From positions 1 through 40,369 of IMG/VR virus record IMGVR_UViG_3300025154_000214: a stretch of DNA of 40,369 nucleotides; one strand, given 5' to 3'. This document shows positions 23,886-30,516 of this stretch, piece after piece (within the stretch, counting starts at the first letter, position 1; the number at the start of each line of letters is the position of its first letter). A program made the translations under genes and the position numbers. Below the pieces are notes generated by a model, which had not been told where the DNA came from, did no database searches, and saw only the letters and a program-made list of their open reading frames with translations. The DNA comes from a virus.

Positions 23886-25192
23886 TACTGCCGCCTCGGC
23901 ACGAAAAACGGCGTCACCCACTTCCGGCTGCTCCCGAATGTCCCCCGGAAATAAAAGTCCCACCAATAACTCGCTAACGGGTCGAAGCGCTCGATATACG
24001 TCGCGCTGCCCAAATTCGCCGTCGGAACGTCGCTCACATAATACCCGTGCGCGCCGGCCGCCACGCTCACCACGGTATCCACTCCGCCGGTGCCCGACCG
24101 CCACGATACCACGTACGGCGCCGAACCCATCGTCACCGTGTCAAATTTCACGTCGTACGTCGCGCTCTGCAACGCGCCCGTCTCATCGTAGAGCGGCGAT
24201 TTCGCCGTCCGCTGCGGCCAGGGCAAATACGCCGCACTCAAACTGTCCGTGTCTCCCCACTCCGTTCGCACCAGCATCACCAGCGAATGCCCGGCTAATC
24301 TCAACTCGGCCGGAATGTGCACGATCAGCCGCCACACCCCGTCCCCGTCCACCGGAAACGTCAAATTCGTCGCCGGCGTCATGGTCGCAAAATTGAGCAC
24401 CGTCGTTACCGTGTCCGGAGTGCTCAAGTCCGACCAGTAAACCTCCGCCGCAAGATATTGCAACTGAAAATATTGCAGCGTATCATCTGAATCCGACGAG
24501 TCCGCCTCAAAGTCATAGCCGCAAACCGTCTGCGCAATCAAGGGCAGGAAAGTCACTAAGCGCAATATCGAATCTGCATAGGCGAGCGCATCCGATCCCT
24601 CTGCAAACCGAATAACAACCGTGTCGCCATCTCCCAAACCCGTATAATTGAACGACCCTTGCGCCGACGCTCCGTTGATCGTGGCTGGCCCGGCAAAGGT
24701 ACGGGTACAGTCTTTCCGGGCAGGAACTTGTGAGGCTAAGCCTGAAATTGCGCTATGCGATGTAGCCCCAAACGTGGTTGCATTCCACGCATTGGTGATT
24801 GGCTGAAACAAAATCACATGGCCAGTACTGTCCTGCGCCGAGCCTCCGTCCGGGTCATTGATATTTGAAATAATCGCTCGCAGAACAATAGAATCCATGC
24901 GCGACGTATCTACTGAGAGCCACACATACTGACTAATTGAATCCGCGCGCGTCCCCCAGCGCGTAGCCGCGCGGGCGATACTGTCAGATGTCTCGTGTAT
25001 ATATCCGATCCAGTCCGCTTCACCTCCGCCCCCCGATGTTCGTACCCAGGTGGCCAAACTGGTGTGACCGTAATTCGTGCCGGTGCGGAAACCGGACGTA
25101 TCCAGATCCACCGGAAGCGTAGTGGCGACGCGCGGGTCATGCCGCTGCTGCCCCCACGCCAAAACGCTCAAACACAAAAACAGAATCAACAT
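23885..25192 (-). CDS. Exported protein of unknown function, first gene of the late operon
   Basis: Protein of 435 residues beginning with a short Sec signal (MLILFLCLSVLAWGQQ). The mature part is rich in Asp, Ser and Thr with many short beta strands (for example GDGDTVVIRFAEGSDALAYA), and looks like an extracellular beta-sandwich protein. No family recognised. ATG 25192 is preceded by AGGGAG from a repeat-A copy; an ORF start at 25249 would only add repeat-encoded residues. Stop and next start overlap as TAATG, so it is translated together with the following exported protein. Confidence 0.6.
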   Translation of the reverse strand: MLILFLCLSVLAWGQQRHDPRVATTLPVDLDTSGFRTGTNYGHTSLATWVRTSGGGGEADWIGYIHETSDSIARAATRWGTRADSISQYVWLSVDTSRMDSIVLRAIISNINDPDGGSAQDSTGHVILFQPITNAWNATTFGATSHSAISGLASQVPARKDCTRTFAGPATINGASAQGSFNYTGLGDGDTVVIRFAEGSDALAYADSILRLVTFLPLIAQTVCGYDFEADSSDSDDTLQYFQLQYLAAEVYWSDLSTPDTVTTVLNFATMTPATNLTFPVDGDGVWRLIVHIPAELRLAGHSLVMLVRTEWGDTDSLSAAYLPWPQRTAKSPLYDETGALQSATYDVKFDTVTMGSAPYVVSWRSGTGGVDTVVSVAAGAHGYYVSDVPTANLGSATYIERFDPLASYWWDFYFRGTFGSSRKWVTPFFVPRRQ

Positions 25193-25195
25193 CGC

Positions 25196-25268
25196 TCCCT
25201 TTCTCCATACGATGGGGAAAGGGCCTGGGATAGGAGTCTTATTTTTCATTTTTCATTTTTCGTTTTCC
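25196..25268. repeat. Repeat A and repeat F
   Basis: A repeat A copy (centre CCATACGATGG) at 25196-25238 followed by tttcatttttcatttttcg (25243 on). These form the 5' leader of the first late gene. Confidence 0.85.
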
Positions 25269-25321
25269 CTGAAAGCACCGCCCCGCCGCCGCGCGAGCTG
25301 GGTGCCACGGCGGCAGAACGG

Positions 25322-25341
25322 TTGAGGGTGTACGTCCTCAC
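25322..25341. promoter_or_regulatory. Dyad upstream of the late operon
   Basis: TGAGG and CCTCA are arranged as an inverted repeat around an 8-base spacer, just downstream (minus strand) of the early-block terminator and about 130 bases before the first late start. It is a candidate activator site for late transcription. No convincing -10/-35 pair was seen. The remaining part of 25193-25537 holds repeats A and F, this dyad and the terminator, and no gene. Confidence 0.35.
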
Positions 25342-25348
25342 TTTACAC

Positions 25349-25377
25349 AAAAAAAATCTCCCGCGCGCGCGAAAGAT
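25349..25377 (-). terminator. Intrinsic terminator of the early/middle block
   Basis: On the minus strand, ATCTTTCGC pairs with GCGGGAGAT (two G-U pairs) around a 4-base loop and is followed by eight T. This is a textbook Rho-independent terminator for leftward transcription, located after GemA and before the late genes. Confidence 0.85.
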
Positions 25378-25443
25378 CGTCTCAATCCTGCATACTTACC
25401 GCCTAACCTCGTCTAATCCCGACATCTTGAATTTTCATGCCTC

Positions 25444-25589
25444 CTCCCCGGCCTTTCCCCATAACTTATGGGGAAAGGTGGCGAAGCCGGATAGGAGTCT
25501 GTCACTCCCTTTCCCTACTCTGCTCCTTCCCCATAACCTATGGGGAAGGCTGGGATGGGGTCTGGAAAGGGCCGGGGATAGGGGTCTGA
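25444..25589. repeat. Repeat A cluster, 3' of and into GemA
   Basis: Two copies with ATAACTTATGG and ATAACCTATGG centres plus half-copies. The second is partly translated as the C-terminus of GemA (TPIPGPFQTPSQPSP). Confidence 0.85.
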
Positions 25590-26281
25590 GCTTCAGCCTT
25601 CCGTCTCCGCACATTCACCGCACTCCCCGGATCCCGCGCCGCCCGGATAATCATCTGCTTCACCGCTTCCGTCACTTCCCAGTGCAGTCTCCTCGGAAAC
25701 CGCTCGCTGTCCCACGGAATCACAAACCGTCCGCTCTTTGGGTCTTTGGGTCTTTGGGTCTTTGGGTCTTGCTCGTCCCCTCCCCCGGACACTTCCCACG
25801 CTTCTTTCGGCGGCGGCTTCGGCATCATCCGCGAAATCAACTTGCCGAGCTTTTCCTGCCACTCCTCCGGCCCCCACAATACCGTCGCCTGGATCCGGAG
25901 CCAGTGCCGCGCCCGCTCGCTCGCATACTCGCTCCCGTCATCCTCCACCCGCCGGTGCTTCTTCAGCCGTTCGACCCGCTGCTCGTCTGTTTTTAGCTTT
26001 TCAGCCTGTCGGCTTTTCAGCTTTTCGCGGCTGAGCACTTCCAGCATCCGCCATAGCTCAACTGCGCTCATTCCCTGCATGCTCTCGCGCTTGTCTGCCC
26101 GGCAACTCCCGGCCACCAGCCGCCGCGTCTCGTCCGTGTACCCCAACTCCTTGCACAATATGAAAATCCGAGCCCGCAATCTCCCCTCCGCGCCCGCGGG
26201 GGGGACGGGGGGGGTCTGAACCGAGGACCCACTTCGCGATGTTTTCCGCCCCGTCGGCACTCTCCTCGCCGCCCCGATCAT
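25538..26281 (-). CDS. gemA: GemA/gp16-like regulatory protein
   Basis: Protein of 247 residues belonging to the Mu GemA (DUF1018) family: ARIFILCKELGYTDETRRLV, then MQGMSAVELWRMLEVLSREK near residue 75, and a C-terminal RWLRIQA/VLWGPEEWQEKLGKL-type region. In Mu, GemA modulates host gene expression. ATG 26281 overlaps the upstream stop as ATGA. Four repeat-derived stretches are in frame: VQTPPVPPAGAEG, KLKSRQAEKLK, DPKTQRPKDPK and the C-terminal TPIPGPFQTP. The first 18 residues are repeat-free but unlike other GemA proteins. Confidence 0.78.
   Translation of the reverse strand: MIGAARRVPTGRKTSRSGSSVQTPPVPPAGAEGRLRARIFILCKELGYTDETRRLVAGSCRADKRESMQGMSAVELWRMLEVLSREKLKSRQAEKLKTDEQRVERLKKHRRVEDDGSEYASERARHWLRIQATVLWGPEEWQEKLGKLISRMMPKPPPKEAWEVSGGGDEQDPKTQRPKDPKSGRFVIPWDSERFPRRLHWEVTEAVKQMIIRAARDPGSAVNVRRRKAEAQTPIPGPFQTPSQPSP
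25735..25772. repeat. Repeat G (TTTGGGTC tandem) inside GemA
   Basis: Four copies of tttgggtc in tandem, translated on the minus strand as DPKTQRPKDPK. A related tract lies at 27389-27436. Confidence 0.85.
25990..26032. repeat. Repeat E-like tract inside GemA
   Basis: ttttcagcctgtcggctttt and on to cagcttttcgcgg, an AGCYTKTCRGC-type tract encoding REKLKSRQAEKLK in a helical linker. Confidence 0.6.
26182..26218. repeat. Repeat A variant (Gly-tract) inside GemA
   Basis: cccctccgcgcccgcggggggg then a second G8 tract. Translated as TPPVPPAGAEG; the long G runs would be prone to slippage or sequencing indels. Confidence 0.7.
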
Positions 26282-26439
26282 TGGCCGCGCGCCACCTTCT
26301 GGCCGTTATTAACCCCATAGTTCAATTCTTGTAGGCTTGTCAGATCGCGCACGACCCCGATTCCATCCTCTCCTGTTCCGCGCAGACATCCGATCTCGAT
26401 GAGGCGGTTCCAAGTTCGCAGCGGAATGATCGGTATCAT
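26278..26439 (-). CDS. Small protein of 53 residues upstream of gemA
   Basis: MIPIIPLRTWNRLIEIGCLR begins a 53-residue protein. Its ATG overlaps the upstream stop as ATGA and its own TGA overlaps the gemA start as ATGA, so it is locked between two coupled genes, which strongly supports translation. The first 25 residues look like a helix-turn-helix or excisionase-type start (WNRLIEIGCLRGTGEDGIG); function unknown. Confidence 0.65.
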   Translation of the reverse strand: MIPIIPLRTWNRLIEIGCLRGTGEDGIGVVRDLTSLQELNYGVNNGQKVARGQ

Positions 26440-26648
26440 TTCACCCTCCGCCAACCATCCGCCCGCACTTCATACCGGGTGCCGTCGCGCATCGTCACCA
26501 CGTCACCCACATTCTGCGGACCGTACACCGTCGTCTGCTTGATTCCCGGTTGACCTTCCAGCTTCCGCATCGCAGCCTCGGCTTCTTCCCGCGTGGCAAA
26601 CGTTTGCAGTTCTTTCTCGCCATTTTCGTATTCGATGTAACCGCCCAT
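26436..26648 (-). CDS. Small hypothetical protein
   Basis: Protein of 70 residues, MGGYIEYENGEKELQTFATR followed by a helix and beta strands ending RYEVRADGWRRVK. ATG 26648 lies two bases after the upstream TGA. Likely a small alpha/beta early protein; no family recognised. The longer ORF opening at 26792 overlaps the upstream gene in another frame and is not used. Confidence 0.65.
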   Translation of the reverse strand: MGGYIEYENGEKELQTFATREEAEAAMRKLEGQPGIKQTTVYGPQNVGDVVTMRDGTRYEVRADGWRRVK

Positions 26649-26649
26649 A

Positions 26650-26952
26650 TCACTCTCCCCCCGGCAGCGGCATCCGCAGTTCAAAGGCGACCTGCCGCAT
26701 GGGTTCCCGGATCCCGGATTGCTCCAGCGTCCCTTTCGACATGTGCCGCGACGTAAACGAGCCCTTGATCTTGCCCTCATACTTGAATCCACAGATCTTC
26801 ACCGACACCGGATGATTCCGCTCAAACCGCTGATAGAGATCAATATACTCCGCGTCCGTCACCAGGGCCGTGACGTGGATATATTGCGTCTTCGGCTCAA
26901 GCTTCGGATTATGCGGACTGCTCTTTTGCGACCAATGTTCCGTGACAATCAT
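26650..26952 (-). CDS. Hypothetical protein
   Basis: Protein of 100 residues with no recognised family. The middle (YIDLYQRFERNHPVSVKICG) and the Lys/Gly-rich following strands suggest a compact alpha/beta fold. ATG 26952 has the leader AGGAGCTGGGGAAG, the same AGGAGCTGGG ribosome-binding context used by three other genes in the window. Confidence 0.65.
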   Translation of the reverse strand: MIVTEHWSQKSSPHNPKLEPKTQYIHVTALVTDAEYIDLYQRFERNHPVSVKICGFKYEGKIKGSFTSRHMSKGTLEQSGIREPMRQVAFELRMPLPGGE

Positions 26953-26964
26953 CTTCCCCAGCTC

Positions 26965-27555
26965 CTATTTCGTTTTGTCCACCTTGGTTAAATGCCTTTT
27001 GAGCGCCGCGCTGAGCTGCCGCAAACTGCTTTCGTGTTCCTCGCACCCGCCCTTCAGCATGATCGCCGCGAGGGTCTGATCGCATTGGATGTATCGTCCC
27101 TGCGCCCCATCCACCAGCAAATCCTTGGCCTTGATATACTCCCACACTTTCACCGTCGCGTCCGACATCCTGAGCGGCTTCGGCCCCACGATCGCGGCCA
27201 GTTCCGCACTCGGCACCAGCTTCGGCATCACTGGCCGGTTCATCTCCGTCGCATTCCCATATCGCGGATCCGCTTCCACATACCCGCGCTTCAAAATCTT
27301 CACCATCATCTCGGTGTCCCAATTCTCCACGTTCGCGCGCGTAATCTCCATCCGCGCTGCCTCTCGTCTCAAGCAGTACCGATCTAAGCTCTTTGGGTCT
27401 CCCGGTCTCTGGCTCTCCCGGTCTCGATCTCTCTCCCACCCGTACATCCCGCACAGCCCCGCAAATTCCACGTACTTCTGCTCCCTTCCCCCATAACCTA
27501 TGGGGGAAGGGCCGGGGTTAGGGGTCTGCAAAGGGCCGGGGATAGGGGTCTTCAC
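26965..27555 (-). CDS. SWIB/MDM2-domain-like protein
   Basis: Protein of up to 196 residues. The last 75 residues resemble a SWIB/MDM2 domain: MSDATVKVWEYIKAKDLLVD, then GRYIQCDQTLAAIML and LRQLSAALKRHL. SWIB domains occur in chromatin factors, in chlamydiae and in some phages; a nucleic-acid or protein-binding role is inferred. The GTG at 27555 overlaps the upstream TGA as GTGA but the next 60 residues are mostly repeats A and G (TPIPGPLQTPNPGPSPIGYG and SQRPGDPKS). The repeat-free start would be ATG 27351 (MEITRANVENWDTEMM). Confidence 0.6.
   Translation of the reverse strand: MKTPIPGPLQTPNPGPSPIGYGGREQKYVEFAGLCGMYGWERDRDRESQRPGDPKSLDRYCLRREAARMEITRANVENWDTEMMVKILKRGYVEADPRYGNATEMNRPVMPKLVPSAELAAIVGPKPLRMSDATVKVWEYIKAKDLLVDGAQGRYIQCDQTLAAIMLKGGCEEHESSLRQLSAALKRHLTKVDKTK
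27389..27436. repeat. Repeat G variant
   Basis: ctttgggtctcccggtctct followed by ggctctcccggtctcg, read in frame in the SWIB-like gene as Arg/Asp/Glu-rich sequence. Confidence 0.7.
27481..27552. repeat. Repeat A, double copy at the start of the SWIB-like gene
   Basis: Copy with ATAACCTATGG centre plus a half-copy. It begins immediately after the coupled GTG and stays open in that frame. Confidence 0.85.
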
Positions 27556-27887
27556 GCCACCTCCAGATAGCGAATAGGCTTTCCCTTCCGTTGGGCATAT
27601 TCGATTTCGCTGCGGGTGCTCTCGCCGATGTAGCCGCCGATATTCAGCACCAGGACCTCATCGCAGAGATCAATCTTCCGCTTGTGCAGTTCATCCATCA
27701 TCTCTTTGACGCCCTCCCGATCAGCGACATGCGTTTTGTCGTTCTGTCCGAAGTAGGAATCCGGCAAGGCGCACCAGGACAAAATGATAAACCCCTGCTT
27801 GCTCAGTTCCCATTCCTTGATCAGCATCTGATCGGTAAAGCGTGTAGATCCGCAAAGGCAGATGATCTTCGGAAAAGGGAAAGCCAT
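27552..27887 (-). CDS. Nucleoside 2-deoxyribosyltransferase-like / nucleotide-binding protein
   Basis: Protein of 111 residues with a Rossmann-like plan: IICLCGSTRF at the N-terminus, and HKRKIDLCDEVLVLNIGGYI then GESTRSEIEYAQRKGKPIRY at the C-terminus, matching small phage and bacterial proteins of the deoxyribosyltransferase/DUF4406-like group. These may act on nucleosides or nucleotide signals; the substrate is unknown. ATG 27887 overlaps the upstream stop as TAATG and the gene ends in GTGA with the next. Confidence 0.75.
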   Translation of the reverse strand: MAFPFPKIICLCGSTRFTDQMLIKEWELSKQGFIILSWCALPDSYFGQNDKTHVADREGVKEMMDELHKRKIDLCDEVLVLNIGGYIGESTRSEIEYAQRKGKPIRYLEVA

Positions 27888-28276
27888 TACTCGCACCTCG
27901 TGCACAGCCGATGCTCTTTATCCGCCCACGAGCAGCCTCCCTTACACGCGAACCGCTCCGTGCACCCGCACTTTTTGCAAATCCCCGCCGGAAGATATTT
28001 CCCCGGCCGCACCAGGAATCTCTGCTCTCCCACTCTCCCGATGTCCCGCACGATCTTCTTCTCCCGCAGATCCTCGATGAGCTTGCAAATCCATGACTCC
28101 AGATTCTTGCCGGTCAGACCCGGACGTAAGCGCTGCATGAAGGCAATGATCTGCTCATCCGTCGGCACGTTCTCCCGCAGGATGAACCCCGCCAGATCCA
28201 GATGATGCTCTCCCAGCACGAAGTTCTTCCTGGTTGACTCGGATTTCGGATTTGCTGGCTTACTTCCTTTCTTCAT
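27887..28276 (-). CDS. Zinc-ribbon protein
   Basis: Protein of 129 residues. The C-terminus has a Cys-rich module CKKCGCTERFACKGGCSWAD then LCTRC, suited to bind one or two zinc ions and found at the C-terminus of various phage early proteins. The middle (LRPGLTGKNLESWICKLIED) looks like a winged-helix or helical region, so it may be a DNA-binding regulator. ATG 28276 overlaps the upstream stop as TGATG; the stop overlaps the next start as TAATG. Confidence 0.65.
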   Translation of the reverse strand: MKKGSKPANPKSESTRKNFVLGEHHLDLAGFILRENVPTDEQIIAFMQRLRPGLTGKNLESWICKLIEDLREKKIVRDIGRVGEQRFLVRPGKYLPAGICKKCGCTERFACKGGCSWADKEHRLCTRCE

Positions 28277-28434
28277 CAGCCACCCGCTCTCTCGATCAGT
28301 TCGTTGTACAAATAATTGGCCGCGTCCTCCCCCGGCAGATCGTCAATACCCGGATTCTCCTCGATCTCCAGCAGAATCCGCAACTGCTCATCGGTCAAGG
28401 AGGCCAAAAAATTGTCTATGACTTCGGCTTTCAT
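28276..28434 (-). CDS. Small acidic protein of 52 residues
   Basis: MKAEVIDNFLASLTDEQLRI begins a 52-residue helical acidic protein with no recognised family. Its TGA overlaps the next ATG as TGATG. ATG 28434 is preceded by GCGGGAAG and a repeat-F tract. Coupling to the zinc-ribbon gene and protein-like composition support it. Confidence 0.65.
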   Translation of the reverse strand: MKAEVIDNFLASLTDEQLRILLEIEENPGIDDLPGEDAANYLYNELIERAGG

Positions 28435-28438
28435 CTTC

Positions 28439-28472
28439 CCGCTTTCAAGTTTCAAATTTCAAATTTCACGTT
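28439..28472. repeat. Repeat F
   Basis: ctttcaagtttcaaatttca and onward. It encodes the last residues of the methyltransferase (NVKFEI) and provides its TGA stop. Confidence 0.8.
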
Positions 28473-29234
28473 TTCCGTGTAGATCCCCATCCGCTTCCGG
28501 CACAATTCCGCCGCCGCTTTATTCGATTCGATCAGGATCACCTTCCGGCCTTCGCTCAGCGCCGCCGCGCCGGTGGATCCCGATCCCGCAAAACAATCCA
28601 GCACCACGTCCCCTTCGTCACTCGACCACTTGATCATCTCCGCCAGCGCCACGAGATCCTTCTGCGCCGGATAAATTTGGTGCGTCTTCACCGTTCGCCC
28701 CACCCAGATCGCATCCGACGGATGACCCTTCAGCCGTTGTCTCTCCCTTCCCCCATAACCTATGGGGGAAGGGCCGGGGTTAGGGGTCGGGGAAAGGGCC
28801 GGGGATAAGGGTCTGAGGAAGAGGATCTTTTCCCAGCCGGACCGGAACCCGTTATGGCTGCCGGTGCCGACCCCTTTCACATAGGCAATCTCCCGCTCGC
28901 AGCGGAACGGCCCCGTGCCACCCCAGATACTCAGCATCATTCCCTGATCTTGTGCATTGCAAAATACATAGGCATGGCCGTCATCACGGAGCACTCTTCT
29001 GCATTCGCGCGCGATTTGGTACATCAGATTCGTCCACGCCACTTTGTCCAAATTATCATTGTGAATCTTCGGCAGCTTCCGGCCGTTCTGGCGGCGGTTA
29101 CTCTGATACGCCATGTTGTACGGCGGATCCGTGATCACCAGATCAATTGCCCCATCGGGAATCTGCTTCAGCCACTCCCGGCAATCCCCCTCCAGAATCG
29201 TGCACGCGGGTAGCGATTCCTTAAACGCTGTCAT
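28452..29234 (-). CDS. DNA methyltransferase, beta class (N6-adenine or N4-cytosine)
   Basis: Protein of 260 residues from ATG 29234. Motif IV DPPY is at residues 36-39 and motif I FAGSGSTG at 215-222, so the order is that of the beta group; DPPY favours adenine-N6 but does not exclude cytosine-N4. No restriction partner is present, so it probably protects phage DNA or alters host regulation (Mu instead uses Mom). A repeat-A copy is translated in frame between the catalytic and target parts (PLSPALSPTPNPGPSPIGYG), in the variable region. The ATG lies in the end of a repeat-C copy and the stop in repeat F. Confidence 0.85.
   Translation of the reverse strand: MTAFKESLPACTILEGDCREWLKQIPDGAIDLVITDPPYNMAYQSNRRQNGRKLPKIHNDNLDKVAWTNLMYQIARECRRVLRDDGHAYVFCNAQDQGMMLSIWGGTGPFRCEREIAYVKGVGTGSHNGFRSGWEKILFLRPLSPALSPTPNPGPSPIGYGGRERQRLKGHPSDAIWVGRTVKTHQIYPAQKDLVALAEMIKWSSDEGDVVLDCFAGSGSTGAAALSEGRKVILIESNKAAAELCRKRMGIYTENVKFEI
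28742..28816. repeat. Repeat A inside the methyltransferase gene
   Basis: Full copy plus half-copy, open in frame, inserted between the catalytic region and the FAGSG region of the enzyme. Confidence 0.9.
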
Positions 29235-29571
29235 TCTGGACACCGCGTCTGCGCGGGCGTCCAGAACCTCTCGGGTTTTCATCTTGGGGGCACCTGCCCG
29301 ACGTGCCCAGATAGAAGACATGCCACACGAATTTCCCTTCATCTGACAACACCGAGCCGATAGGACAATCTGTGGGGAAAGTCAGTTCGTGCCCCGTGCC
29401 GACTATCCGGAAATGGTGCCTTAAAGCTGGCCGATCCGTATCTACTTCCGCCCAGAGATAAAGCTGATTGCGTTGGACATTGACCAGCAGTATGCGTCTG
29501 ATCGGAGCCTCGATGATAATCTCATCCCCTATCACCGGCAATGGCAATGGATACTTGTAAATCGTCCGCAT
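29221..29571 (-). CDS. DUF7352-like protein with a repeat-derived C-terminus
   Basis: Protein of 116 residues. Residues 1-90 match the small phage family beginning MRTIYKYPLPLPVIGDEIII, with QRNQLYLWAEVDTD, VGTGHELTFP and a terminal KFVWHVFYLG strand, where family members usually end. The last 25 residues are Arg/Gly/Pro-rich and come from a repeat-C copy, which also moves the stop 14 bases into the methyltransferase gene. Function of the family unknown. Confidence 0.7.
   Translation of the reverse strand: MRTIYKYPLPLPVIGDEIIIEAPIRRILLVNVQRNQLYLWAEVDTDRPALRHHFRIVGTGHELTFPTDCPIGSVLSDEGKFVWHVFYLGTSGRCPQDENPRGSGRPRRRGVQNDSV
29231..29279. repeat. Repeat C (GTCATTCTGGACACCG...GTCCAGAACCTCTCGGG)
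   Basis: Inverted repeat with outer arms cattctggac and gtccagaacctctcggg around a GC-rich hairpin. Copies also at 35272 and 36733. Its end contains the methyltransferase ATG. Confidence 0.85.
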
Positions 29572-29577
29572 GCTTGT

Positions 29578-29664
29578 TCATCGTCTCTTCAGCAGCGGAT
29601 GCACCATCACCGTCAATCCCGCCGCGATCACCACCACCAGCGGCCAGAACCATAGATTATCCAT
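29578..29664 (-). CDS. 28-residue single-TM peptide
   Basis: MDNLWFWPLVVVIAAGLTVM followed by VHPLLKRR: one membrane helix with a basic tail. The ATG lies inside the end of the upstream membrane-protein gene (8-base overlap) and the stop is six bases before the next ATG, so it fits the tightly packed operon. It may assist lysis or be a small membrane regulator. Confidence 0.5.
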   Translation of the reverse strand: MDNLWFWPLVVVIAAGLTVMVHPLLKRR

Positions 29665-29845
29665 GACGCACCTCGGACGTAGGGCCACAATTCATTGTGG
29701 CCGAGCGCAGTTTCGTAAAATCAAAATCTTCCGCCAGCCCCGCGCGATGATCCGTACCGTGAAAATACTCCCGCGCCTTCCATCCGGCCAGAACGCACAG
29801 TGCACTCCACAGCATGATCGTTCCGCCAATCACCAAACCATTCAT
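29657..29845 (-). CDS. Small membrane-anchored protein
   Basis: Protein of 62 residues with an N-terminal membrane helix (GLVIGGTIMLWSALCVLAGW) and a polar tail. It follows the M15 peptidase gene and may be a holin/spanin-type lysis helper. ATG 29845 uses the AGGAGCTGGG leader. Near its 3' end the coding sequence includes a near-perfect palindrome (29683-29702), probably a further inserted repeat. Confidence 0.55.
   Translation of the reverse strand: MNGLVIGGTIMLWSALCVLAGWKAREYFHGTDHRAGLAEDFDFTKLRSATMNCGPTSEVRHG
29683..29702. repeat. Palindrome H inside a gene
   Basis: GGCCACAAT and ATTGTGGCC flank a 2-base centre. It sits in frame in the C-terminus of the membrane protein; possibly one copy of another repeat family. 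Confidence 0.6.
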
Positions 29846-29866
29846 TCCCCAGCTCCTTTCCCTGAC

Positions 29867-29962
29867 TTGTCATCCTGAGCGCAGCGAAGGATCTCAGCCC
29901 CCGTGCCGCGCTTAGAATGTGTTTTATCCTTTCCGCCTTCCGCCTTCATCCTTCATCCTTTG
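29867..29962. repeat. Repeat B followed by repeat D
   Basis: Complete repeat B (gtcatcctgagcgcagcgaa...gcttagaatgtgtttt) abutting a repeat D tract (ccgccttcatccttcatcc). The latter encodes the end and TGA stop of the M15 peptidase gene. Confidence 0.85.
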
Positions 29963-30495
29963 AGGCGTCGCCTCATCTCCCCCACCGTCACCGCCCGATC
30001 CTTGCCATTCACTCGCTCCAGCAATTCCCCCATCCGGCCCGCTCTCCGCCAGCCCACGTGCACTCTCCCCTGATATAGAATCACTTCGTCGAATAACGGC
30101 ACGGGCGTGCCCTTCAAGCCCCAATCGGCGATGCACAGCCATAACCGCACGTTATCGTCGGGATCGTTGCCCTGCGGCCTTATATCCGCCGCACAGCCCT
30201 TCTGGCACAGGTGCAGGGACGTGGCCACGCCGTCGGCCAGATCGTTCACTTCCGGATCCCGAAACCCGCTCGTCACCACCAGCGGTTTTCCCCACGCCCG
30301 CCGGACCGGATCCAGACACTCCACACAGAACTCTTCGATCAGCTTCAGCTCGTCCGCCGTCGGCAGATTATCCTTGCCGTTCACGTCCGCGTTGCTCGAA
30401 TAGCACAACGCCGCCGCCGTGAAATGCTCGCCGCGCCAGTATTTTGTCAGCAGAAAAAACCTCTGCACCGTCAACGGAGTCCTATCGTCTGGCAT
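29953..30495 (-). CDS. M15-type peptidase (endolysin)
   Basis: Zinc D-Ala-D-Ala or L-Ala-D-Glu peptidase of 180 residues acting on peptidoglycan. Seen: VTSGFRDPEVND (residues 74-85), SLHLCQKGCAADIRP with His95 and Asp104 as metal ligands (two residues longer than the usual HxxGxAxD spacing), FDEVI (136-140) with the catalytic acidic residue, and RVHVGW with His146. There is no signal peptide, so export would need a holin. ATG 30495 has GGAA six bases upstream. Located in the middle region, as is Mu lys. Confidence 0.82.
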   Translation of the reverse strand: MPDDRTPLTVQRFFLLTKYWRGEHFTAAALCYSSNADVNGKDNLPTADELKLIEEFCVECLDPVRRAWGKPLVVTSGFRDPEVNDLADGVATSLHLCQKGCAADIRPQGNDPDDNVRLWLCIADWGLKGTPVPLFDEVILYQGRVHVGWRRAGRMGELLERVNGKDRAVTVGEMRRRLKG

Positions 30496-30516
30496 TTGTC
30501 TTTCCGATTAAAATCT

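Noticed and set aside
24995-25996. 333-codon plus-strand ORF and many other plus-strand ORFs
   Set aside because: They run antisense through well-supported minus-strand genes and repeats, with Arg/Pro/His-rich composition typical of shadows in GC-rich DNA.
26058-26318. Alternative GemA N-terminus in another frame
   Set aside because: The ORF starting at 26318 looked protein-like at first, but the ATGA overlaps at 26439 and 26281 define a consistent coupled series without it.
28452-29342. Restriction-modification system
   Set aside because: Only a methyltransferase is visible; neighbouring genes show no endonuclease motifs.
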